From Albugo candida (lineage: Eukaryota > Oomycota > Peronosporomycetes > Albuginales): DNA of 64,000 nt. The stretch is taken from positions 124,001 through 188,000 of the forward strand of contig JBDOQK010000044.1 of assembly GCA_040437565.1 (NCBI GenBank), read 5' to 3'. The translations under genes were made by a program, and so were the position numbers. The notes under the pieces were generated by a model, which was not told the DNA's origin, made no database searches, and saw only the letters and a list, made by a program, of their open reading frames with translations. This document shows, in pieces, positions 49,146-59,765 of the stretch; positions within the stretch are counted from its first letter, which is position 1, and each line of letters begins with the position of its first letter.

Positions 49146-49680
49146 AAAGGTAGATAGGTAACCCCCCCACGATGAACTGTATAATGAAATACCAGACATC
49201 ATCCTAGCCCTATCTGAATGGCTATGTTTGGTTTAGTGTGGTGGGCTTCATTTATGGAACTGTCAACAACAAGACACATCAATAAAGCCAATAGGTGTTG
49301 TTTGGATTCTTTTGATTGTACGATTGTACGATCAGAAGTTGACATTCTAGGATTATAAAGTCACCAGTTAGTCTCATTCTACTAATGTGAGCACTTCAAC
49401 TGATCTTGGCTCTACGAGCCGCACATCAAATGCATATGCTATTCGCGGCCCAGATTCTACGCACCAGGCGGTAGTAGAGAAGATGCCATCAGACTCATGA
49501 GAATGAGTTGTAGCATTTACCCGTGTCAATTCAGAGATTAAGTAGACAATCAGTGTGTACACTTATAAGCGCTGCTAGTTGTAACTTGCGACTGTGCTCA
49601 ATCAATGTGGAGAATTAGTGTGGAGTTAGATCGGTGATCAAATGGGTTGAAGATATCCACGTACGTTGTCGAGGGTCAAC
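49146..49680. other. Repeat-rich spacer
   Basis: Positions about 49360-49402 resemble the last ~45 bases of the repeat found at 51758-51897 and 53829-53966 (..AGTTAGTCT.ATTCTA..ACTTCAACTGA). The rest has no recognised feature. Confidence 0.35.
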
Positions 49681-50662
49681 ATCTATATAATGGTTGTTGA
49701 TGGTGATATCTGGTATCCTCTGTCCATCTTTAATGTCGATAAATTACCAGGGACAGACGGATATAATTCTACCGTTTTGAAGAATTGACGATGCGACGAT
49801 CTTTCCATCAATGAGCCGATAAAGGCATATAACGGATTTAATTATATAGGTCTTTTTTCGAATGCCATATCAGCGAGCCTCAACGACAGCTTTTTTCGCA
49901 TGAAGCGTTGGAGGCAATCTCTATCCATGATGTGGTAAAAGCTATTTTAAAGTCAGTTACTCTACTTCTTGCATAGACCTCAAATGCTACAAAACTAAAA
50001 TATGTTGCATCTTAAAGAAAAACATTTGGAGCCCGCAAATCGGATACTTTCAAAGTGCCTATCAAAAAGCAAGATGAAGGCAAAGCCTTCAAAACTTGAC
50101 GGCTTTGCCTTCATCTTGCTTTTTGATAGGCACTTTGAAAGNNNNNNNNNNNNNNNNNNNNNNNNNNNNNNNNNNNNNNNNNNNNNNNNNNNNNNNNNNN
50201 NNNNNNNNNNNNNNNNNNNNNNNNNNNNNNNNNNNNNNNNNATCTATATAATGGTTGTTGATGGTGATATCTGGTATCCTCTGTCCATCTTTAATGTCGA
50301 TAAATTACCAGGGACAGACGGATATAATTCTACCGTTTTGAAGAATTGACGATGCGACGATCTTTCCATCAATGAGCCGATAAAGGCATATAACGGATTT
50401 AATTATATAGGTCTTTTTTCGAATGCCATATCAGCGAGCCTCAACGACAGCTTTTTTCGCATGAAGCGTTGGAGGCAATCTCTATCCATGATGTGGTAAA
50501 AGCTATTTTAAAGTCAGTTACTCTACTTCTTGCATAGACCTCAAATGCTACAAAACTAAAATATGTTGCATCTTAAAGAAAAACATTTGGAGCCCGCAAA
50601 TCGGATACTTTCAAAGTGCCTATCAAAAAGCAAGATGAAGGCAAAGCCTTCAAAACTTGACG
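49681..50662 (+). mobile_element. LINE-like remnant, duplicated across gap 4
   Basis: One plus frame reads DKLPGTDGYNSTVLKN, similar to the K-x-PGPDG-x-x-x-E-F-Y-K lead-in of LINE reverse transcriptases. Downstream in the same frame is SASLNDSFFRMKRWRQSL, comparable with the ..W+.A.. segment before the polymerase palm. The frame contains stops (for example after VLKN at about 49790 and after LSMMW at about 49937), so it is a pseudogene. The 421 bases 49681-50101 recur as 50242-50662 around 100 Ns (50142-50241), so there is only one real copy. The LINE call is tentative. Confidence 0.3.
50047..50141. repeat. Perfect 41-bp foldback at a contig end
   Basis: Bases 50047-50087 are followed, after 13 bases, by their exact reverse complement (50101-50141), which stops at the N run. 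The duplicate of this region beyond the gap (50608-50662) lacks the second arm and continues differently. It is therefore most likely a sequencing or assembly foldback, not a genomic hairpin. Confidence 0.8.
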
Positions 50663-50872
50663 CTTTGATACATAGAAAGGCGAGCTCACATGCAGCACTG
50701 GATCCGAATGTAATCGGTTCTCCCTGCATATCTTAAATCAAATGCTCCATCCAGTTTATTGCTAGCTAGAATGCGTGATTTCCATCAAGACAGTGTCATT
50801 TCCTGGTTCATGGTACTTTGTCAAGGATTTCATGACACCGTTTATCTGGTTCTTTAACGACCTTCCTTATCC

Positions 50873-51062
50873 CTATCATGAGCTCCTGACCGTGTAAATG
50901 TCATTTAAGTCGGACTTCAAACCTAGGGAGGCAGATATTTTCCAAGCTTATTGCTTGGGTGGGCTCAAACCGCTGCCACACTGCCGGGGATCGATCTAAC
51001 GACCTCTGGAAGGGGCTCCGTGCGCTCCAGTGCTTAATCGACTGAGCTGGGTACGGACCCCC
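50873..51062 (-). repeat. tRNA-derived SINE-like copy 2
   Basis: Read on the minus strand from about 51062, the head looks like a tRNA: a GGGTCCGTA.. start, a box-A-like CAGCTCAGTCGATTAAGCA, and a box-B-like AGATCGATCCCC about 50 bases further. A body follows that is shared with the copy at 48965-49145. The tRNA-like part does not fold into a clean cloverleaf acceptor at its 3' side and continues straight into the body, so this is a SINE-type element rather than a tRNA gene. Confidence 0.55.
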
Positions 51063-51399
51063 TGGTTCATGGTACTCGTGTACCAGTGGGTCAAGCTTGT
51101 AAGAGAATCGCCGACTCGTGCTGTATAATATATGGCTGTTTGAATCGTCAGAATCTTTTTAGCTATTGTTTAACTTTTGGCGATTATGTTGGTCGCGTCA
51201 GATGCGAATCTTTGAGATCCTATATTGAATCATTGCTTCTGTATGGCTCTAAAAACAATTCTTCGTGCACCGTACTATAAGAAAGGATACGAAATATCTT
51301 GATCTCAGATAGAGTATATATCCTAGATTTGGAAATCTTTCAGTCAGCTTTCCCTTGATTGATCTTACTTGTCGCGTTGAAAATCTACCAGTTTTTTAC
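51063..51399. other. Spacer between repeats
   Basis: A 64-codon ORF at 51086-51280 has no motif. Nothing else was recognised. Confidence 0.3.
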
Positions 51400-51897
51400 T
51401 GTACTCACACTCACTTCTCAACTTGCCGGCTATACGTAACCCGCTAATTTAGTACAAAACAACTCGAAAAACTGTTTTTTTCAACTCTTTCCTCTCGAAA
51501 ACAATGGTTCAAGTCGACTAATCGACACAACCAAGGGTGTTCGCGTTCACTTGTAGTCACGTGGCAGCCCTCATTAGTCACCCTGTTCTGGGTGATTGCA
51601 TGATTGTTGATGGGTCATCACTCCTGTCTGATGACGTGGAAAGTAGCCCACCCCCAGNNNNNNNNNNNNNNNNNNNNNNNNNNNNNNNNNNNNNNNNNNN
51701 NNNNNNNNNNNNNNNNNNNNNNNNNNNNNNNNNNNNNNNNNNNNNNNNNNNNNNNNNATCAACGAGAAGACATATTATCATCTCTCACAGGTATTTCACG
51801 AAACGTTTTTTATATGTATATATATTATTCAAGATAGCCTAGGCAACTAAGGAAGTCCAATTAGTCTAATTCCAGTAATATAGACACCTTCAACTGA
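51400..51897 (+). mobile_element. Second copy of the degraded element, interrupted by an N gap
   Basis: Bases 51400-51657 match, in opposite orientation, the start of the element at 48964-48700 (for example GCCGGCTA..ACGTAACCCGC, CTCGAAAAACTG and GGGTCATCACTCCTGTCTGA). After 100 Ns (51658-51757) comes 51758-51897, closely similar to 53829-53966 and apparently a terminal part of the same kind of element. Flanks of this gap show no overlap, so real sequence is missing. It is a fossil copy, incomplete as assembled; family uncertain, LTR-type suspected. Confidence 0.4.
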
Positions 51898-53828
51898 GGA
51901 AACATAGCAGCATGTAACTTAATACTACAATTTTGTATACACAGGATGTACCCGCTGGTATTGATAGGGTTTTTACCTATAAAATGAAATCGAAATCCTG
52001 AATATGTTGTGCTTCATCACTAACTGCAAAAGCAGAAAGTGGGTAGTATGCTCGGGGTTCCTCTTTGAACTAAGTTTGCGATCTGCTGCATCTTGTATAG
52101 ATGTGCTGGATCGGAAAGCTTCTAATCCTTTTTTTGTGTCACTAGAAGAGATAAAAGATGAGGTACTAGAGCCTTTTGATCTGAAGCATCAATAGTTTTA
52201 CCTGTATTTGGCTTCGTCTGATATGATAATGACGTAAGAACAATCTTACACATTTATCGTTTCGATAAGAAAAGTACGTGAAGAATTTTTTTGATGCGTC
52301 GCTCAATTGAGTTGTATGTTTTATTCGTCATCAAGTGTCCTTTTCAGACGCACTTCTTATGAATTGAGCGAATAGATATGATTGAGCTACAGATGAATGC
52401 ATACGTCTCAAAAACTACCATGGAACGAGTGTCGCCTTCATCGCCTAAGCCTGGATTGAGAACAACAAACGCTTAATAAAATCATAAGTCCCTATGCTTT
52501 CTTTACGACGAGTATGGGTCATGGACATATACGCTGTCACAAACGTGATTGTCACGTGATACCTAGAACGAAACGAGGTCCACTTTCGGCTACCAATTTA
52601 TTTTTCTAGATTGTGACATGGGTGCATTTATCGTTGCGTATCTTATCTGAGCGGAAAAACGATTAATTTTTTGGATCAAGTAGTGTGAGCGGCGTCCACA
52701 ATTAGATTGATCGAGCAGGTATGTACATATTCAGTATCTTGATTCATTGCTGGAGAGTATACAATTTGATGCATGTTTTATCACGGCAAAGGGGTGAAAT
52801 GTAGATCAACGATGTACTCGGCAATAGAAAGAAGTATCAGTCTTTCACCTGCTGCATGCTTCCAAATTACTTGTCGTTTCCTGGCTGCAAGTGTACACTT
52901 CACGACATTATTTTTCCACTGTGATAGCAAGCATTCCATTACGAGGTAAGGACCACACATGCCTACACATTTTTCTTACGGGGGTCGTATCATTGACGTG
53001 AACCAATCCCTTTTCTTTACGACCATAAGCTGAGCGCAGCGAGTAACTGGACGTTATTGCGGTAACTTGCATGCATAAANNNNNNNNNNNNNNNNNNNNN
53101 NNNNNNNNNNNNNNNNNNNNNNNNNNNNNNNNNNNNNNNNNNNNNNNNNNNNNNNNNNNNNNNNNNNNNNNNNNNNNNNCACTGTGATAGCAAGCATTCC
53201 ATTACGAGGTAAGGACCACACATGCCTACACATTTTTCTTACGGGGGTCGTATCATTGACGTGAACCAATCCCTTTTCTTTACGACCATAAGCTGAGCGC
53301 AGCGAGTAACTGGACGTTATTGCGGTAACTTGCATGCATAAACATAGGAAGGCCATATCGGGTATAAATGCGCGTGACTGAGTGCCACGTAAAAGCTATT
53401 CACCATATGAACCCATCGGTCACCACGAGGAACGCATTCGGCTTGCAAAGGTACTGGATCGACTCGCAACGCAAGGATCATTTGGTGGATTTTTCAGAAG
53501 TCGAAGATCATTGCTGCGGGTACGGCACAGGCGAGTGGAACGGCAAGTGCAACTCAGATCCNNNNNNNNNNNNNNNNNNNNNNNNNNNNNNNNNNNNNNN
53601 NNNNNNNNNNNNNNNNNNNNNNNNNNNNNNNNNNNNNNNNNNNNNNNNNNNNNNNNNNNNNAGTCCTAGTTGGCTGGTTCTGCTCACCGTAGTGTGGCGC
53701 ACACCAATTTGCAAACCACGGTACTTTTGGACCATTTTTACAACTTAACAACTTTTCCAACCTTACAGCATTTACAAGCGGGACACAGTCTCGTATTAAG
53801 GGTGCTGAAGCTACTACGATACGAGATT
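51898..53828. other. Repeat-rich region with gaps 6 and 7
   Basis: Ns fill 53080-53179; 52917-53079 (163 bases) recurs as 53180-53342. A second gap, 53562-53661, has no overlapping flanks. A 63-codon ATG ORF at 52004-52195 is unrecognised. The sequence after 53662 leads into the terminal repeat at 53829 and may belong to another fossil copy. No gene is called. Confidence 0.45.
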
Positions 53829-53966
53829 ATCAACGGGACGACATTTTATCATCTCTCACAGGTATTTCACGAAACGTTTTTTATATGTATATATGTTATT
53901 GAAGATAGCCTAGGCAACTAGAGAAGTCAGTTAGTCTAATTCTAGGAATATAGACACCTTCAACTG
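53829..53966 (+). repeat. Terminal repeat copy shared with 51758-51897
   Basis: About 90 percent of bases agree by eye with 51758-51897, from ATCAACG..GACGACAT through ACAGGTATTTCACGAAACG to ..ACCTTCAACTGA. A third, shorter and more diverged match lies at 49360-49402. The common right edge (CAACTGA) suggests an element boundary. Confidence 0.6.
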
Positions 53967-54286
53967 AACCCATCGGTCTTCTCTTTACATAGTGACACCA
54001 CACAATTAGTCCGAGGTACAGCAAGGGAAGGGCTTTTCATGCCAACGTCCAATCCAGCTACGTTCTTTCATCGTATATTGCTTTACTACGTGTACTTCCA
54101 ATCGCATTGAAGCCTTTCAATGCAAACGGCAATCAAAAATCAATTTTGTAATTATAAATTGTCCCGTCAGGCGGTGAAAAAACATTTGGTATTAGCAGCT
54201 CGTATGCTTAATGTGTTGGAATCATAATAATATACAAAAATAAGTTTTGTCTAGATGCGTTGCCTATCAGAATAAGGGAACCGTTA

Positions 54287-55180
54287 TTCAGCCCCCACGT
54301 TTTCTTTAATCAGGCCCCCCTATGAATTAATGAAAAGCGTGGCTTCTGATTGATTTATATAAAAATAACAGAATAAAAAATAAAAATCACGGGAATCGTT
54401 AAATAATGTACATCGTGGCTTTTGATTGGTCTTAATAAATGCAATGGAATAAAAAATAATAATTTTGAAAAAAACTTCGCTTTCAGCAAATTTGTATTTC
54501 TTGATCTAAGTCTATATCTAAATCTACTGCTACAGGCGTTGTTGGTGCTGTGGATGCTGCTGGTATACCAGCTACCAATGCTGATCAAAATCATTAAGAG
54601 ACAGTGATACCACTTGATGACGAAAAACATGGGCGCAAGCATTGTCCATTGAGCCTATTTATATGGTTGCAGTCACTTGCAGTTAATGCCACATAGTCGC
54701 AGTTACTTGCACTTGATCAGAGTCTACAAAAATTGTAACTCTCGTTCATCACTGAGTCGCTGCTGGTATTTGTAGATGAGCTGCGCGTAGAAAAATCTTT
54801 CCATCACCTTTGAAAGCATGAAACCAAGCTGCATTTTGGACTATAGCTCGCTGCTTTGCATTTGCTGCACAGTGACAGCAAGCTAGCCTTCGCAGGCAAG
54901 GCAAACTGCTCAATACACTGAGAGTAGATCACCTGCGATGAATGAATAGTCAGATGAATATGACTGCTGACAGCACAATCAGCATACTGATTGACTCAGA
55001 GATCCATTTTTTGAGCACAAAAGTTGTAATCTATAACTTTATGGAGGGTGGGGGCTGAATAATGATTCACGTGATTTTTATTTTATTTATTCTGTTATTT
55101 TTATATAAATTAATCAAAAGCCACGCTTTTCATCAATTTATGGAGGCTAGGGGCTAATTAAAGAAAAGGTGGGGGCTGAA
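54287..55180. mobile_element. TA-flanked element with ~110-bp terminal inverted repeats
   Basis: The left end begins TTCAGCCCCCAC and the right end finishes GTGGGGGCTGAA; each is bordered by TA (54285-54286 and 55181-55182), as expected for a TA target-site duplication. The inverted similarity runs inward about 110 bases on each side, including a shared GAAAAGCGTGGCTT segment and a run of TTTATATAAAAATAACAGAA. An extra copy of the terminus, GTGGGGGCTGAATA, lies inside near 55050, and the GTGGCTTTTGATTG subrepeat recurs at about 54413. The 894-bp element has no transposase ORF, so it is a non-autonomous (MITE-like) DNA element, perhaps with one copy inserted in another. Confidence 0.75.
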
Positions 55181-55248
55181 TACTCAACTTAAATAGGTGG
55201 CGTACTTTGTGGCTAAATTCCTTGTGAACCACAAATAACCACTCAAAA

Positions 55249-56682
<1,434 letters not shown>

Positions 56683-57254
56683 ATGCATGTTTTCTGATTG
56701 CTAAGCTAGAGCTCAATTCGAACTGCTTATACTATGAATCAAAGATTTTGTGATGTTAGCACTAGCAGCAGCGTGTATCAGCAGCCTGTGAAATCCATGC
56801 TGAGTTTCTAGTATATCAGTGGATTGCATTGACCCCCATCTGTGTCCAGCTTAACCTTTATAGACAAATAAGTGTGTTGAGAAATCAACTTTGTTTGATC
56901 GGTCCATACTATGTATTCATATAGTCGCTCGAGCTCGAGAGAAATTACTCTATACTGTTATGACATCTTTGCTTAATACTGGCCTTCCCTTTGAAGCAGC
57001 GCATTGATTTTTGTTGACTACACCGTTCCTTCTCATTAATCCTCCTTATACTACGACGTAATGTCGCGAAGATGACATGAGACGATCGTTTCTGCGGGCC
57101 CGAATTGCCTGGGCGTTTTTAACACAAACTCTTGTATATAAGTGGGCCGAAAGTGATGATTTTGTCCGTGCAAATAAATTGGCGATAGTCGATTTAACAG
57201 CTACTGAATCAACGCCACTTTACGATGCTATTATTTTAGTGAATTCATTTTAAA
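56683..57254. other. Intergenic, nothing seen
   Basis: The 3' flank of METAP2. No ORF, RNA gene or repeat was recognised. Confidence 0.4.
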
Positions 57255-57765
57255 TCAACATATTTCGCGAGACCGCGTGCTGTGAAAATCTAGCCAAGTA
57301 TAACAGCGGAACTGCTTGTTGGCGTGCTCCACACAATCCGTTCGATCTGTTGGAAGATATTTCGTAATTGGCATCCCAAGAAACCCCACTTGCAACACAA
57401 TTTCAATTATTACACCCCCACATTCGAAAAATCGGTGCCGCTTTGACCCGTCTACAGCTTCTTTATTATTTTTATCATCGGCCACTGCCAGATTAAAGGG
57501 TAAAGGCGTGCGCACGTCTTGCGGATACACAAGCTGTACGGCGTCCGCTACGATGGAATGTGAATGCAGCCTACGGATTTTAGACACCTTTTTTTTACTC
57601 ATTTACCCAATTCCGGCACACGCCTGTTTAGTAATTGGTTCCTGGTCTTTTCCCAACACGTCTTGCGCATTTCTTTCAACGTGTACGTTTCACTGTGAAA
57701 TCCAGCACCAGATGGAAAATCCCTGTTTATCGAACACCCACTCCTCGCCATTGCCCTTTGTTTGA
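57255..57765. other. Possible but unassigned coding sequence
   Basis: Both strands hold ORFs over 100 codons here: minus 57602-57255 (115 codons) and plus 57316-57765 (149 codons). A further minus ORF begins with ATG at 57751 (50 codons, lysine/arginine-rich). The minus frames look slightly more protein-like, but I could not join them by a phase-consistent intron and recognise no domain. It may be a decayed gene. Confidence 0.2.
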
Positions 57766-59631
57766 GCCGTTCGTAGACTTATGGTAAATTGCATTTTCTT
57801 TTTTAACGGTTCATTGGCTATTTCCATCTTATGTCTTTCCATCATGTGCTTTCGCATCTTAGTCTAAGTATTTATGTCCCCGCATTCCAGAAAACTGGGT
57901 TTTGCTCACCTCAGCCCACCTGTCTTTGTCTGTTCATTCCAGCTTCGAGATGATATGGGTACATAACCTTTGAGCATGAATCATGAAACCATAACGGAGG
58001 GTTGACTTTTCTGCACACTTCAGTTGCGTTGCGTTTGTGGTGAAAGCGGTCAAGTTTTTATCCTTCCTAAGTACCAGCTCACTTGGGTCTCGAATATGAG
58101 AGTGAATGACGCTTCAAATTGGTCGTATTTACGTGTGTACTGATCGCTTTCGTAATATGAGCAATAAGCCAAACACTGAGGGTGCGTTCAGCTATGTGTT
58201 CTCAGCTAGCTATGAAATTTTTGGATATTTCACCCACCGACCCCTTTATCGCTGTGCTGGATGTAGCTTCATCCTCCTTTTTCCTTCTTTATTTTACACT
58301 TCATGGTATACCACCATTTCTGGTCACGGAAGGATTGGTACAATTTTTCTCGAAGAATTGTACTACCTCTAAAAACAAAAGTCTCATGAATTCTCTGCAT
58401 TACCACAACAGACGCTCGGGTAGCAGACTAACAATGTACAGGATTATTAAAAGACATTCTTTTTCCTGCTATTCTGCAATTCAAATACTATATATGTGTT
58501 TTTCATACATAGTATTTGAATTGCAGAATCCATTATATGAATGACGAAAGGTAGGATCGAGGGGGGGGGGTATTCCATGGCACGTCCGGATTTAGCACAT
58601 GTATACCCAATCACGAAAATTGACCACTGTCTGTCATGCACTCATGATTGAATTTTCAGGTTAAGATGATAGTCAGACCTTTTGCCAAGTCTCTCTTTTT
58701 GTTTGAAAAGAATTGAAGTATGCACCAGTTTCTTAGCTCGTACCAATATGAAGAATTGGGTGAGAGCTTCAGTGACAAACAATACGCCATGAAGAACGCT
58801 TACATATTATATATAGTTCTATGAGGGATGATGCAAGCTCCTACTTCGTTGTTAATCGTAGCAATGAATTTTGTAGAAGATGATTTCTCTCATCATTCAA
58901 TACAAGCAACGCAGCCGAAGTAAGAACAATTTAGTATTATACATTTGCTAATTCTCCATATCCCTCTATTCTGAGAAAAGAATCATTCCTTAAACACGTC
59001 GACAATACACTGCTGCAAACCAGAAATTTATCCGTATGTGTTGGCGTGCAAGCGCATTCGTTAATAGGTCCGAAGCGTATGCGATACTGTAAAAGCATCT
59101 TCTTTGTCGTATACAGGCCCCACACTTACAGCTGCTTTCGAATCAAGAGCTTTTTTTAGGATGGTAAAATACTCGGTAAGTTCAATTCGAGCTGCGGTGA
59201 AAGCTCTCACACACCCAAGTCATGTGGAATAAGAAGATTTCAAATAAGACTTATCGCTTGCAGTGGCAGGATGAGCTCATAATTTTATGTATTGTGCAAG
59301 TCATTCATAGATATAAGCGAGTTAGCCCTGTCAGGCTTCCTATTGTTGATATTACTAACGATGTCTGTAGTATAGGGTGGAATTTTCCAACAACGTCTGA
59401 AATGTTCACTGTGTAAGAACTGTGATTTGCCTGTGGCTTTGTACCGCTTCTGAGGTGACCATTGTTTGGACTAGGTATTTTTTGATCAATTAAAACGAAG
59501 CGATAAATATGACGGGTGGATAGCCTAGCTATGCCTTCCACATAGAGCAGTGTTGGACCCTTGCTAAGTTGAATATAAGCGAAGAGAAAAATTCAAATCT
59601 ATCTGGATCCATACTTTGCCGGGTGTGGTGG
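57766..59631. other. Gene-poor region
   Basis: No gene recognised in 1.9 kb. It contains the hairpin at 58471-58529 and a run of eleven or so G residues at about 58560-58570. Remaining ORFs are short and featureless. Confidence 0.4.
58471..58529. repeat. 26-bp arm hairpin with 7-base loop
   Basis: ATTCTGCAATTCAAATACTA.. at 58471-58496 pairs with 58504-58529, with one mismatch in 26 positions and a loop of seven bases. Unlike the foldback at 50047-50141 it is embedded in continuous sequence, so it may be genomic. It could be a small-RNA precursor, a tiny foldback element, or chance decay of a larger inverted repeat. Confidence 0.65.
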
Positions 59632-59765
59632 GTAATGGTAGGTAAATGNNNNNNNNNNNNNNNNNNNNNNNNNNNNNNNNNNNNNNNNNNNNNNNNNNNN
59701 NNNNNNNNNNNNNNNNNNNNNNNNNNNNNNNNNNNNNNNNNNNNNNNNGTAATGGTAGGTAAATG
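59632..59765. other. Gap 8 with a 17-bp shared flank
   Basis: Ns fill 59649-59748. GTAATGGTAGGTAAATG stands on both sides (59632-59648 and 59749-59765), again fitting two contigs that overlap slightly. Confidence 0.75.

Noticed and set aside
50047-50141. Transcription terminator or cruciform
   Set aside because: The second arm is missing in the overlapping contig, which points to an artefact.
50975-51062. A genuine tRNA gene on the minus strand
   Set aside because: The head has box A and B-like parts, but the 3' half runs into a body shared with another copy and does not close the acceptor stem, so SINE is preferred.
57316-57765. 149-codon plus-strand ORF as a gene
   Set aside because: Composition looks like the reverse of a lysine-rich minus frame, no domain is visible, and neither strand gives a clean gene model.
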